Positions 24,499 to 33,592 of a DNA stretch of 37,350 bases are shown here, one piece after another. Made by a program: the position numbers and the translations under genes. Source of the DNA: an uncultured Moraxella sp. (GTDB lineage Bacteria > Pseudomonadota > Gammaproteobacteria > Pseudomonadales > Moraxellaceae); NCBI GenBank assembly GCA_937889485.1, contig CALAPG010000040.1, positions 1 through 37,350 on the forward strand. The letters run 5' to 3'. Each line of letters opens with the position of its first letter. The stretch's first letter is position 1. The notes below the pieces were generated by a model that had not been told where the DNA came from, made no database searches, and saw nothing but the letters and a program-made list of their open reading frames with translations.

Positions 24499-25740
24499 AT
24501 GCCAAATAAATTATTTTTGACCCCCACTATTTTTGTAGGATGTGTAATAACTGCCATAGCATTGTTGCAAAGCGGCTGTCAAAAAAAAACCGATACCACC
24601 TCAAACCAAGAGACGACCCATACTAACAGCCCCAAGGTTGCGGCATCTGCCACTGTGGCCTCTGATGAAATTCAGCTGCTATCAAGCGATGTGATCACGG
24701 TTAAAGCTGAACAATTTCAGCCAAGCGTCAAGGTGACGGGCACCTTGCAGCCCTCAGAGCATACGGCAGTACAGTCCACTGTCAATGCCCAAGTGCAGCA
24801 AGTGCTTGCCGATGTTGGTAAAGCCGTGGCAAAGGGTGAACCACTGGTGCGCCTAGATATCACCGATAGCAAAAACCAGCTAGCCCAAGCCCAAGCCGAT
24901 GTTGCTGCCGCCCAAGCGCAATTGATTGTGGCAAACAAGCTAGCACAGCGCAATAAAATTTTGCTAGATCAAGGGTTTGTCTCACAAATTGAGTACGAGC
25001 GCAGTATGGCAGACGCCATTGCCCAGCGTGAGTCTATCAACGCCAAACAAGCCAAGCTTAATAGCGCCAAAAAAATGTATGGTGATACCACCCTCTACGC
25101 CCCAACCACAGGCATTATTAGTAGCCGTAGTGTCAATGTGGGGCAAGTGGTCGCCCCCAATCAGCCACTTATGGAAATTATTGACCCAAACAAGCTTGAA
25201 TTTGCTGCCAATGTGCCAAGTGAAGCGCAAACCGCGCTAAAAATCGGGCAAAATGTGCCGTTTGATATTGGTAATATAGGGGGTGATAGCGGCACAGACA
25301 ACCAACACCAACCCTTTAAATTTATGGGACAAATTAGCCGCATCTCGCCACAAGTAGATGCCGCCACCCGCCAATTGACCATTTATGTGACAGTCAAACC
25401 CAGTCAAAACAATCGGCAACTGCGTGCAGGCATGTATGCCACAGGACAACTTGATTATGGTCAAGCCCAAGTGGGCGTCTTGGTGCCAATGTCGGCGGTG
25501 ATCCTAGATATGCCCGCCTCGCCTGCCACCGCTGCCAAAACACCTGCACCTTCAGCGTTACCAACAGCAACGGTTTTACTGATTGATGAGCAACAATTGA
25601 TTCAAAAACAAGCCGTTCAAATTATCAAACGCTATGATAACACCAGCCAATATTTATTAGCGGGTATCAAAGAAGGCACCACGGTAATCACCGCGCATCT
25701 TAATAACCAAGATGTGGGTAAAAAAGTACGCTTTAAATAA
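24499..25740 (+). CDS. RND efflux membrane-fusion (adaptor) lipoprotein
   Basis: This HlyD/AcrA-type protein would bridge the inner-membrane RND pump encoded next to it and an outer-membrane channel. From the ATG at 24499 the product is 413 residues with lipobox LQSGC and lipidated Cys27; AAGG is nine bases upstream. An ATG at 24469 would add ten residues before the signal peptide. After a Thr/Ser-rich spacer the order is typical: first half of the lipoyl domain (VKVTGTLQPSEHTAVQS, then DVGKAVAKGEPLVRLD), a coiled-coil hairpin at about residues 135-200 rich in AQAQ, the second lipoyl half (LYAPTTGIISSRSVNVGQVV), and a beta-barrel domain. A Pro/Ala-rich insertion lies at about residues 344-358. 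The substrate is not evident. Confidence 0.92.
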   Translation: MPNKLFLTPTIFVGCVITAIALLQSGCQKKTDTTSNQETTHTNSPKVAASATVASDEIQLLSSDVITVKAEQFQPSVKVTGTLQPSEHTAVQSTVNAQVQQVLADVGKAVAKGEPLVRLDITDSKNQLAQAQADVAAAQAQLIVANKLAQRNKILLDQGFVSQIEYERSMADAIAQRESINAKQAKLNSAKKMYGDTTLYAPTTGIISSRSVNVGQVVAPNQPLMEIIDPNKLEFAANVPSEAQTALKIGQNVPFDIGNIGGDSGTDNQHQPFKFMGQISRISPQVDAATRQLTIYVTVKPSQNNRQLRAGMYATGQLDYGQAQVGVLVPMSAVILDMPASPATAAKTPAPSALPTATVLLIDEQQLIQKQAVQIIKRYDNTSQYLLAGIKEGTTVITAHLNNQDVGKKVRFK

Positions 25741-25861
25741 CGCCAAACTTCATTTTGGGGTTGGTTGTATGGGTTTGATGTAATGCCAAGCCTAGCGCTT
25801 ACCTTGCTTTGCTTAATTGTCATGTTAACTGTCATTTTTTGAGTATGTTAGGAATTTTCCC

Positions 25862-28800
25862 ATGTGGCTAACCCGCGTTAGTATCAACAATCCTGTCTTT
25901 GCAACCATGCTGATGCTTGCGCTTATGGTCATTGGTCTGTTAGCCACCTCGCGCATGAAGGTGGAAGAATTTCCCGATATTGAGTTTCCGTTTGTGGTTG
26001 TAAGCACGGTATATAGTGGGGCTTCACCTGAGGTTATTGAAACCGATATCACCAAAAAAATTGAAGACCAAGTCAACACCATTGCTGGGGTCAAAGAAGT
26101 CACCTCTATCTCACAGCAAGGTCTATCGCAGGTGATTGTGCAATTTGACCTAAATATCTCCTCGGATGTTGCCGCACAAAACGTGCGCGACAAATTGGCG
26201 CTGGTTACCCCAACTTTGCGAGATGAGGTACAAGACCCTATCGTTGCCCAATATAACCCTGCCGATGCCCCCGTCATGTCGGTGACCTTTAAAAGTAATC
26301 AGATGTCATTACGGGATTTATCCACCCACCTTGATAACACGGTCAAAAAACAGCTGCAGACGGTGACAGGCGTGGGGCGTGTGGATATGTTAGGCAATCG
26401 GCAGCGCCAAATTCGCGTGGTGCTAAACCCTGCACAAATGAACGCTTACCACGTTTCGGTCAATCAAATTAGCAATGCTTTGCGTGCCGAAAATGTCGAA
26501 TTACCCGTTGGCACCATCAACCACCAAAACCAAGAAATGGTAATTCAAGTCAATGGCTTGGTCGCCACACCCAACGAGTTTAACCAAATTATTGTTGCCC
26601 AAAACCGTGGCGCCAATGGCTTGAGCGTGCCTGTGTACTTGTCACAAGTCGCGCAAGTGGTTGATGACCAAGCCGAGCCTGAATCCGCGTCCCTACAAAA
26701 TGGCGAGCCTGCCGTGGCAATGGATATCATCAAAACCTCCGATGCCAATGTGATTGATGTGGTGGATAATACCCAAAAGCGGCTCCAAGAGATTCAGGCC
26801 ACTTTACCTGCGGGCGTCACCATGACGGTGGTAACAGATAGCTCAAAAAGTATCCGCGGCTCACTCAATAACGTGGTTCGCACGCTGATTGAAGGGGCTA
26901 TTTTAGCGGTGTTTATTGTTTGGCTGTTTTTGGGTTCATGGCGCTCTACTATTATTACGGGGTTGACGCTACCAATTTCGCTACTGGGTACCCTTGCCGC
27001 TATTTGGGTGTTTGGTTTTTCCATCAATATGATGACGCTACTTGCCCTTGCGCTTTGTATTGGGCTACTTATTGATGATGCTATTGTGGTGCGAGAAAAC
27101 ATTGTGCGCCATGTGGCGATGGGCAAACATCACCGACAAGCGGCATTGGAGGGCACCAAAGAGATTGGGCTTGCGGTACTTGCCACCACTTTGGTAATTG
27201 TGGCGGTGTTTTTGCCTGTGGCCTTTATGGGCGGGATTATTGGGCGGTTTTTTTATCAATTTGGGGTAACGGTATCTACCGCTGTTTTGCTATCGCTGTT
27301 TGTCAGTTTTACCCTTGATCCGATGCTATCGTCTATTTGGTCAGACCCAGAAGCCGCGCACCAGCACGATCGACTCAACGAGCGGGTGGCATTTCGTCGT
27401 CGCCCGATTGCGTGGGTACTAGACGGTTTTCAGCGCTTACTTAATCGTATCACACAGCTATATGGACATATTTTGGCTTGGAGCTTGCGTCACCGTTTGA
27501 TTACCCTGCTCATTGCGATGGGTTCACTGGTTGCCGCTTTTTTTGCCGTGGGTTTGGTGGGAAAAGAGTTTGTCCCACAAGCGGATTTAAATGAAATCAA
27601 AGTCAAATTTGAAACCCCTGTTAATGCCAATCTAGACTACACCCAGCAAAAAGCCGCACAGGTCAATGCGGTATTACAAAGCTTTCCTGAAGTTACCCAT
27701 ACCTACGCCACAATCAACGCGCTTGCTTATAGCGGCAAAAATCGGGTACAAATTAATGTTTCTTTGGTACCAAAAGACCAGCGTAGCCGCGGCTTGACCG
27801 CATTAAACCGCGCCATGCGTGAGCAGTTGCAGGGCATTGGTGGTATTCAAGTGACGTCGGTGGCATCTGCATCGGCTGCGGTAAGCGGCGGATTAAAGCC
27901 AATTATGGTCTCTATTAAAGGCAATGATTTGGCTGAGCTGCAGCGCCTTTCCAACGAATTTATGCAAAAACTCACTAAGGTTGACGGGCTAGTGGATTTG
28001 GAAAGCACCTTAAAACAGCCAAAATCTATGGTGGCAGTGCACATTAACCGAGAAGCCGCCAATGATGCAGGGCTTTCTATTGGGCAGATTGGGCAAGCGC
28101 TACGCCCACTGCTAGCAGGCGATAATGTCACCACGTTTAAAGATGCCAACGGCAATAATATTGATGTGAATGTCCGCCTCAATGATAGCGACCGCCAAAC
28201 GGTATCACAGCTTCAAGCCATGTACTTGTCTTCTAATAAAGTTGGACAAGATGGGCAACCATTGTTGATACCCCTATCCCAAGTGGCAAATTTTAGTGAA
28301 ACATTGGGCGCACCGCAGATTAATCGGCGCTCGCTGTTTCGAGAAGTGGTGGTACAAGCCAATACCGATGGCAGACCTGCAGGTGACATTGGGGTGGATA
28401 TTGCCAAAATTCAAAATGAGATGACGCTACCAGCGGGTTATAGTTTTGAGGTGCAAGGCGCCAATAAAGACATGGCAGAATCGATCGGCTATGCCACCAC
28501 CGCACTTGCGCTTGCCATTGTCTTCATTTATATGCTGTTAGGCTCGCAGTTTAATAGTTTTTTATACCCTGTGGCTATCATGGCATCGCTACCGCTATCA
28601 TTAATTGGGGTGTTTTTTGCCTTATTTTTCTTTGGTTCTAGCCTCAATATTTTTTCTATTATTGGGATTATTATGTTGATGGGGTTGGTGTGCAAAAATG
28701 CGATTTTACTCATTGATTTTATTAAAGAGGCGTTGGCGCAAGGTCATAGCCGCACCGAGTCTATCATGCAGGCTGGGCAAACGCGGCTACGTCCTATCTT

Positions 28801-29002
28801 GATGACCACTGCCGCTATGGTGATGGGCATGGTGCCCCTTGCGCTTGGTATTGGTGAAGGGGCAGAGCAGCAAGCGCCGATGGCTCACGCCATTATTGGC
28901 GGCGTGATTACCTCTACCTTACTAACATTGATTGTGGTGCCTGTGATTTATACCTACCTCGATGACGCCAAGCAGCTTTTTTTTGGGCTATGGCGCAAAT
29001 AA
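25862..29002 (+). CDS. RND-family multidrug efflux permease (HAE1 type)
   Basis: This 1046-residue inner-membrane pump is of AcrB size and should export hydrophobic compounds using the proton gradient as a trimer. It has the first transmembrane helix at about residues 11-30, two large periplasmic halves (about 35-335 and 555-870) and twelve predicted membrane helices. The proton-relay residues are intact: Asp405 and Asp406 in [11 protein letters not shown], and Lys945 in [12 protein letters not shown] (matching Asp407, Asp408 and Lys940 of AcrB). AGGAA lies about seven bases before the ATG. The adaptor gene is 121 bases upstream. No outer-membrane channel gene is present in the window, so a shared TolC-like protein is probably used. 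A two-component system follows. Confidence 0.95.
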   Translation: MWLTRVSINNPVFATMLMLALMVIGLLATSRMKVEEFPDIEFPFVVVSTVYSGASPEVIETDITKKIEDQVNTIAGVKEVTSISQQGLSQVIVQFDLNISSDVAAQNVRDKLALVTPTLRDEVQDPIVAQYNPADAPVMSVTFKSNQMSLRDLSTHLDNTVKKQLQTVTGVGRVDMLGNRQRQIRVVLNPAQMNAYHVSVNQISNALRAENVELPVGTINHQNQEMVIQVNGLVATPNEFNQIIVAQNRGANGLSVPVYLSQVAQVVDDQAEPESASLQNGEPAVAMDIIKTSDANVIDVVDNTQKRLQEIQATLPAGVTMTVVTDSSKSIRGSLNNVVRTLIEGAILAVFIVWLFLGSWRSTIITGLTLPISLLGTLAAIWVFGFSINMMTLLALALCIGLLIDDAIVVRENIVRHVAMGKHHRQAALEGTKEIGLAVLATTLVIVAVFLPVAFMGGIIGRFFYQFGVTVSTAVLLSLFVSFTLDPMLSSIWSDPEAAHQHDRLNERVAFRRRPIAWVLDGFQRLLNRITQLYGHILAWSLRHRLITLLIAMGSLVAAFFAVGLVGKEFVPQADLNEIKVKFETPVNANLDYTQQKAAQVNAVLQSFPEVTHTYATINALAYSGKNRVQINVSLVPKDQRSRGLTALNRAMREQLQGIGGIQVTSVASASAAVSGGLKPIMVSIKGNDLAELQRLSNEFMQKLTKVDGLVDLESTLKQPKSMVAVHINREAANDAGLSIGQIGQALRPLLAGDNVTTFKDANGNNIDVNVRLNDSDRQTVSQLQAMYLSSNKVGQDGQPLLIPLSQVANFSETLGAPQINRRSLFREVVVQANTDGRPAGDIGVDIAKIQNEMTLPAGYSFEVQGANKDMAESIGYATTALALAIVFIYMLLGSQFNSFLYPVAIMASLPLSLIGVFFALFFFGSSLNIFSIIGIIMLMGLVCKNAILLIDFIKEALAQGHSRTESIMQAGQTRLRPILMTTAAMVMGMVPLALGIGEGAEQQAPMAHAIIGGVITSTLLTLIVVPVIYTYLDDAKQLFFGLWRK

Positions 29003-29126
29003 TGTAACCCAAGTAGACCAGTGGCTTGACGCACTGCCCAGCCGCTTTTGCCCATGATACGTTGGGTAATACTGGATGTTAGGTAATAATTCATTACATT
29101 TTTATACCATTGAAAGAAACTTAAGT

Positions 29127-29210
29127 ATGAGTTTTGCATTACAATTTTGGGGGGAAGTCTCGTTGTGGGCATGTTGTCTACCCGCTTTTGGCAAACAGTT
29201 TGGCAAATAA
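29127..29210 (+). CDS. Possible 27-residue small protein
   Basis: An ATG-to-TAA frame encodes 27 residues, beginning MSFALQFWGEVSLWACC and ending FGKQFGK: a hydrophobic, tryptophan-containing stretch with a basic end, as in small membrane proteins. The ribosome site is weak (GAAAGAAA, about eight bases upstream). I do not recognise it and rate it as a candidate only. Confidence 0.2.
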   Translation: MSFALQFWGEVSLWACCLPAFGKQFGK

Positions 29211-29232
29211 TCTTAGAACAAACGGATTGATA

Positions 29233-29271
29233 ACCCTATCGCATGATGGGCATATTGATTTATGATAGGGT
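29233..29271. repeat. Inverted repeat upstream of the response regulator gene
   Basis: ACCCTATC (29233-29240) is exactly complementary to GATAGGGT (29264-29271), separated by 23 bases; CATGAT and TATGAT occur between and within the arms. It lies about 50 bases before the regulator start and might be an autoregulatory site. Confidence 0.45.
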
Positions 29272-29317
29272 AGTTAGCCACCGATACAGCATTATTTTTA
29301 AATTTTTGGAGCAGATA

Positions 29318-30058
29318 ATGGAAGATAATAACAACAGTGCCACGAAACATATTTTATTGATTGAAGATGACCCTGATTTGGCGGATCTCATCAGTGAGTA
29401 TTTGGGCATGAATTATTATGAAGTGCACCATGCCCCCACTGCCACACAAGGGCTGGAGTTTTTGATGCACCCTGCCAAGCCAGTTGACTTGGTGATTTTG
29501 GATTTAATGCTGCCAGATATGGATGGCATGCAGGTATGCCAGCGCATTCGCCAACACAAAGATAGCCGCTTGGCACAAACACCCATTATCATGTTGACCG
29601 CCAAAGGCGATACCACCGACCGCGTATTGGGACTTGAGATGGGTGCGGATGATTATATTGCCAAACCTTTTGAACCGCGCGAACTCTTGGCGCGTATTCG
29701 TGCCGTGCTACGCCGTCATGATTTGCCCCTGCACCAGCAAAAAGAAGACAATTTGGTGTTTGGGCGCCTAAAAGTTTTTCCCGATAGCCATGAAGTGACT
29801 ATTGACGATGAAGCGGTGCGCTTGACCACGCACCAATTTCAGCTACTCCATTACTTTGCCACGCACTCTGGCAAAGTGTTAAGCCGTGAGCAGCTGTGGC
29901 ATGCCATGCCAAATGATGACAGCAGTGACAATATTGACCGCGCGATTGATGTACATATTTCACGGTTACGGGCGCTAATTGAAGACAACCCGCGCCAGCC
30001 AAAACGCATCATCACGGTGCGTGGGGTGGGTTATCAATTTGCCACTGACCAAGTATAA
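29318..30058 (+). CDS. OmpR/PhoB-family response regulator
   Basis: This is a two-domain transcription regulator, 246 residues from the ATG at 29318, which has GGAG seven bases upstream. The receiver domain (about residues 11-125) has the acidic pair IEDD, phospho-acceptor Asp62 in VILDLMLPDMDG, and conserved Thr and Lys in IIMLTAK and YIAKPF. Residues about 145-243 are a winged-helix DNA-binding domain of OmpR type with LTTHQFQLLHYF, LSREQLW, IDVHISRLR and the wing VRGVGYQF. Its partner kinase gene is 104 bases downstream. The pump genes directly upstream make efflux a likely target, but this is inference; I do not assign AdeR, BaeR or BfmR. Confidence 0.93.
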   Translation: MEDNNNSATKHILLIEDDPDLADLISEYLGMNYYEVHHAPTATQGLEFLMHPAKPVDLVILDLMLPDMDGMQVCQRIRQHKDSRLAQTPIIMLTAKGDTTDRVLGLEMGADDYIAKPFEPRELLARIRAVLRRHDLPLHQQKEDNLVFGRLKVFPDSHEVTIDDEAVRLTTHQFQLLHYFATHSGKVLSREQLWHAMPNDDSSDNIDRAIDVHISRLRALIEDNPRQPKRIITVRGVGYQFATDQV

Positions 30059-30162
30059 TACGGGCTATCATCATTGCCCTATGGGTATTTTTGCCAAGTA
30101 ACTGTTATGTGCCTGCTTGATTGTCAATCGTCAGCTTTTTGGTAGCAGGTACCTAATCAGTC

Positions 30163-31791
30163 ATGGCGTCATTGGTATTTGGATTATGTGTGCAGCATCG
30201 TGGCATAAAATTTAATAGTGTGTTTAGCAAGTTATTTGCAAGTGTGATGGTCGCGCTCTTGCTGTTTGCGTTTGCCATGGTGATTTTGAGCCATTTGGTG
30301 CATGATACTTCTGCCAATACGCGCCATCAAATTATCGCAAGCCAAGTTACCCAGCAGCTAGACCCGCTACTATTAGAGCTACGCGACGCCCAAAACCAAC
30401 ACAAAAACCTTGAAACCCGCTATCTGTTGGCATTGGTGCGGCGTAGTTTTAATGTTTATAGCGACTCACTCAATGCCAAGTTTGGATTGTATGATAGCAA
30501 GACGGGTGACGCTATTATTATGATGCGTGGTTTGCCAGCAACGCTGCCGCCCACACCGCCTTTTTTTGCGTCACTTTTTCCGCGGGATGATCCCAAACAC
30601 CCAACCGAAATTCAAATTAATAGCCAATCAGGTTACGTGATTTTATACCAGTCCAAAATCAGCAGCCGCCCACCTATTTCCCCTGCCATCAACCTACTGA
30701 CAGGTACGCTATTGCTGCTACTTATTATGTCAGGCATGCTATGGCTGATTGCTCGTACCATGACTTGGCGTATCAATCAGCTCAGTCGGCAAATCACCCA
30801 GCTGGGTGATGGGGATTTTTCTGCCCGTGTCACCCCTGTGGGCAATGATGAGATTACTATTTTAGCGCGCGGGTTTAACCAAACGGCAGAACGCATTGAA
30901 ACCCTCATGAATGCCAATAAACTGTTACTGGCACATGCCTCCCATGAGATACGCACACCCATTACCCGCATCCGTTTGCAAGTTGAAATGATGACCATGC
31001 TGGCAAACCAATGTGATAAAACTATACAAGACAAACTCCAAAAACGTGCCGATGCCATCAACCGTGACCTAACAGGACTCAATGACTTGGTAGAAAGTAT
31101 TTTGCTGGTAAGCCGTATGGACGCAGGGCATGCGATAGAAAAAGTTGAAAATGTTGATTTGTATGATCTGATAAAAGGAGAAGTGCAACATTATCAAGAC
31201 GCGACCTTTGAAGGCGCTCACTTTGTGATTCAAGGGCAGGAAAAGTTACTGACCCATCTTGTACGCAACTTGTTGGATAATGCGCATTTACATGGTATCC
31301 CACCAGTGGCAGTGCAATTGTATGCCATTGATGATAACGGGCAAAAACTAAACTTACCATCAACCGATGCTGCTACTATTTTGAACACCTTAGAAAATCA
31401 TATACAGTCACCCGAACCCACATTGTCAGAAACTATACGATCTGCAGATAATCCGTCAACCTCCACTAGTTTGGCAAAAGAGAATCTACCAAATCCAAAA
31501 ACCAAATCTAAAAACTTGTTATTCACGCGCAAGAAAAACGAAGTCACTAGCACTCCCGACTACCAGCATATCTGCATCGCTGTCATTGACCAAGGCAAAG
31601 GCATCCCAGTTGAAAGACGCCAAGAAATTTTTAGCCCATTCGTACGCTTGCAGCAAGACAAAAAAGGCTCAGGTCTAGGGTTATCTTTGGTCGCCCAAAT
31701 CGTCAAAGCCCACCGTGGCACAATAATCACTGACACATTAGACGGGCAGACGCGGTTTTTGGTGACCTTACCTGTTCAGCCCATACCTTGA
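30163..31791 (+). CDS. Sensor histidine kinase with long insertion in the ATP-binding domain
   Basis: The product is a 542-residue inner-membrane kinase, partner of the regulator upstream. Membrane helices lie at about residues 24-43 and 178-198 with a periplasmic sensor region of about 130 residues between them. HAMP follows (about 198-250), then the dimer domain with phospho-acceptor His261 in ASHEIRTPITRIRL. The ATPase domain has its N box at Asn369 (RNLLDNAHLHG), G1 box at Asp476 (IDQGKGI) and G2 at GSGLGLSL. The N and G1 boxes are 107 residues apart, whereas in typical kinases they are about 30 apart; the extra stretch (about 395-470) is polar and Ser/Thr/Pro/Lys-rich. The ATG at 30163 has a poor ribosome site. 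A strong terminator follows. Confidence 0.93.
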   Translation: MASLVFGLCVQHRGIKFNSVFSKLFASVMVALLLFAFAMVILSHLVHDTSANTRHQIIASQVTQQLDPLLLELRDAQNQHKNLETRYLLALVRRSFNVYSDSLNAKFGLYDSKTGDAIIMMRGLPATLPPTPPFFASLFPRDDPKHPTEIQINSQSGYVILYQSKISSRPPISPAINLLTGTLLLLLIMSGMLWLIARTMTWRINQLSRQITQLGDGDFSARVTPVGNDEITILARGFNQTAERIETLMNANKLLLAHASHEIRTPITRIRLQVEMMTMLANQCDKTIQDKLQKRADAINRDLTGLNDLVESILLVSRMDAGHAIEKVENVDLYDLIKGEVQHYQDATFEGAHFVIQGQEKLLTHLVRNLLDNAHLHGIPPVAVQLYAIDDNGQKLNLPSTDAATILNTLENHIQSPEPTLSETIRSADNPSTSTSLAKENLPNPKTKSKNLLFTRKKNEVTSTPDYQHICIAVIDQGKGIPVERRQEIFSPFVRLQQDKKGSGLGLSLVAQIVKAHRGTIITDTLDGQTRFLVTLPVQPIP

Positions 31792-31801
31792 TATTTTGTC
31801 C

Positions 31802-31828
31802 CCCAGTTTGTCGGCAAACTGGGTTTTT
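31802..31828 (+). terminator. Rho-independent terminator after the sensor kinase gene
   Basis: CCCAGTTTG, loop TCGG and CAAACTGGG form a 9-base stem directly followed by TTTTT, 11 bases after the stop codon. This ends the efflux/two-component transcript. Confidence 0.92.
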
Positions 31829-31914
31829 GCTCATCCCCGTGCGGCATATGTTCGGGTTATCCTTAATTGGGCGTTCCGCATTTATTTGTTAAAGAGGCTA
31901 AACGCGTGCGCTTA

Positions 31915-31947
31915 GCTGTGTTAAAATTACCGTCTTTTAACCACAGC
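31915..31947 (+). promoter_or_regulatory. Leader hairpin just upstream of metN
   Basis: GCTGTGTTAAAA pairs with TTTTAACCACAGC (one bulged C) around the loop TTACCGTC. It is followed by AAAATTTTTATTT and then, 17 bases after the stem, by the metN ATG. TTAAAAT within the left arm could also be a -10 box. It may be an operator or an attenuator; no metJ-box or SAM-riboswitch consensus is apparent. Confidence 0.5.
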
Positions 31948-31963
31948 AAAATTTTTATTTATC

Positions 31964-32701
31964 ATGATAATCCTTGATAACGTTACAAAACGCTTTGTCA
32001 CCCAAGATGGCACGGGGTTTACCGCCGTTGAGCCCACCTCACTTTGCATTGAAGCAGGCGAGATTTTTGGCTTGATGGGCTATTCTGGCGCGGGTAAATC
32101 TACCCTGCTGCGCCTCATGAATCTGCTTGAGCGCCCAGATAGCGGCACGGTCACCATTGACGGCAAAGAACTCACCTCTTTATCCAATCACGATTTGCGC
32201 CATGCACGGCAAAATATCGGCATGATTTTTCAACAATTTAACCTGATGGCAAACCGCACCGTGGCTCAAAATGTCGCTTTTGCCCTTGAAGTGGCAGGTT
32301 GGCAAAACGCGGATATCGCGCCTCGCGTCATGGAGTGCCTTGAAATTGTGGACTTAGCCAATCGCGCTCATCACTACCCTGCCCAGCTCTCAGGCGGACA
32401 AAAACAGCGGGCAGGCATCGCGCGCGCCCTCGCCCCTCGCCCGCACGTGATGCTAGCCGATGAGCCTACCTCAGCGCTTGACCCTGCTACCACCAAATCA
32501 GTTTTGGCATGTCTTAAAGACATCAATCAAAAATTTAACGTCACCATCGTGATTGTCACCCATGAAATGTCTGTCATTCGTAAATTGTGTCACCGTGTGG
32601 CGCTGCTTGATAAGGGACAACTACTTGAGGTCGCCAATGTTGAAAACGGGGCTATCCACGCCGCTACACCGATTGGGCAATTACTGATTAACGATGATTA
32701 A
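31964..32701 (+). CDS. metN: Methionine ABC importer ATP-binding protein without regulatory domain
   Basis: MetN powers uptake of methionine through MetI, with MetQ delivering the substrate. The product is 245 residues and is only the ATPase core: Walker [10 protein letters not shown] (39-47), Q loop FQQF (89-92), signature LSGGQ (142-146), Walker B HVMLADEP (161-168) and switch His200. E. coli MetN has 343 residues because of a C-terminal ACT-like NIL domain that binds methionine and shuts the importer down. That domain is absent here and the 43 bases before metI leave no room for a remnant. The start fits the family ([11 protein letters not shown]) but has no clear ribosome site. Identity as MetN rather than another importer ATPase rests on the following metI and metQ. 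Confidence 0.9.
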   Translation: MIILDNVTKRFVTQDGTGFTAVEPTSLCIEAGEIFGLMGYSGAGKSTLLRLMNLLERPDSGTVTIDGKELTSLSNHDLRHARQNIGMIFQQFNLMANRTVAQNVAFALEVAGWQNADIAPRVMECLEIVDLANRAHHYPAQLSGGQKQRAGIARALAPRPHVMLADEPTSALDPATTKSVLACLKDINQKFNVTIVIVTHEMSVIRKLCHRVALLDKGQLLEVANVENGAIHAATPIGQLLINDD

Positions 32702-32744
32702 TGTTTAACAATTTTTTAGCGAATGGCTAGGATTAGGTAACTTC

Positions 32745-33434
32745 ATGGCAGACACATCAATTTGGCAAAGCGCGTTTGACAACCTATGGGGCATGCGTGA
32801 TGAAATTTGGCAAGCATTTTTTGATACCTTAATTATGGTGGGTTTATCAACCACAGCTGCCGTCATATTTGGGACGCTGCTTGGCGTGGCACTTTTTATG
32901 ACCAGTAAAAATCAACTGGCAGACAATTCATCACTGTATGCAGGCTTGGGCAATTTTACCAATCTCATGCGCGCTTTTCCGTTTGTGATTTTAATGATTG
33001 TCATTCTTCCTGTGACTAGGGTCGTCGTGGGTACGACCATTGGGCCTATAGCCGCCTCATTGGCGCTGGGTTTGGCAGGGATTTTTTATTTTGCCCGTTT
33101 GGTAGAACAAAACTTGCGGGATGTGCCACGCGGTATTATTGAGGCAGCCCTCTCTATGGGGGCTAGTACGTGGACGATTATTAGTAAGGTGCTGTTGGTG
33201 GAGGCGCGTTCTAGTCTCATTTTAAGCACCACCACGTTGATGATTAGCTTGCTATCATATAGCGCCGCAGCAGGTATGATTGGCGGGGGCGGTCTGGGGG
33301 ACTTGGCAATTCGTTATGGTTATAACCGCTACCAAAATGACGTCATGATTTTTATGGTGGTATTGTTGGTGATTATGGTCATTATAATCCAATCTGTGGG
33401 TAATCTATTGGCGCATAAACTGGACAAGCGCTAG
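32745..33434 (+). CDS. metI: Methionine ABC importer permease
   Basis: MetI forms the membrane channel of the methionine importer as a dimer. The product is 229 residues, close to 217 in E. coli. Five hydrophobic helices are visible near residues 23-50, 70-92, 98-117, 150-180 and 198-220. The ABC-permease coupling motif EAALSMGASTWTIISKVLL (about residues 132-150) matches the EAA loop that contacts MetN. The tail GMIGGGGLGDLAIRYGYNRY is highly typical of MetI. It begins 43 bases after metN, with AGG nine bases before the ATG. metQ follows after a 158-base gap containing two palindromes. Confidence 0.96.
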   Translation: MADTSIWQSAFDNLWGMRDEIWQAFFDTLIMVGLSTTAAVIFGTLLGVALFMTSKNQLADNSSLYAGLGNFTNLMRAFPFVILMIVILPVTRVVVGTTIGPIAASLALGLAGIFYFARLVEQNLRDVPRGIIEAALSMGASTWTIISKVLLVEARSSLILSTTTLMISLLSYSAAAGMIGGGGLGDLAIRYGYNRYQNDVMIFMVVLLVIMVIIIQSVGNLLAHKLDKR

Positions 33435-33462
33435 GCACTACGCTTGATCGCAGCGGAATGGT

Positions 33463-33480
33463 TTGGCTAACGTTAGCCAA
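33463..33480. repeat. 18-base perfect palindrome between metI and metQ
   Basis: TTGGCTAACGTTAGCCAA is fully self-complementary with no spacer. As DNA it suits a dimeric repressor; as RNA it would form a stem with a small loop. It starts 29 bases after the metI stop and has no T-run. Confidence 0.7.
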
Positions 33481-33488
33481 TTTGTAGG

Positions 33489-33511
33489 AAATATGAATTA
33501 ATTTCATATTT
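33489..33511. repeat. AT-rich inverted repeat between metI and metQ
   Basis: AAATATGAA, loop TTAAT and TTCATATTT form a perfect 9-base stem nine bases after the neighbouring palindrome. The pair may act as a processing or stabilising site, or as operators for metQ. Confidence 0.6.
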
Positions 33512-33592
33512 ATAGTTGAACTCTCTATAACATTTTTTTGGTGGTTATGTTAATTTAGCTTGGTTATTTTTTAATTTTTTTGGAGTGACCCT

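Larger units (their letters stand above)
29003..29317. other. 315-base gap before the response regulator gene
   Basis: The gap between the pump and the regulator gene contains an inverted repeat (29233-29271) and a possible 27-codon reading frame (29127-29210). The direct repeat GGTAATA occurs at about 29064 and 29081. No clear terminator follows the pump gene, so some read-through into the regulator genes is possible. Confidence 0.5.

Noticed and set aside
29318..31791. Naming the two-component system AdeRS, BaeSR or BfmRS
   Set aside because: The residues seen are those common to the whole OmpR family, and the kinase insertion and receiver sequence do not match my recollection of any of these closely enough to assign a name.
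31792..31963. SAM riboswitch upstream of metN
   Set aside because: Only a single simple hairpin is visible; the multi-helix junction and conserved purine-rich segments of SAM riboswitches were not found.
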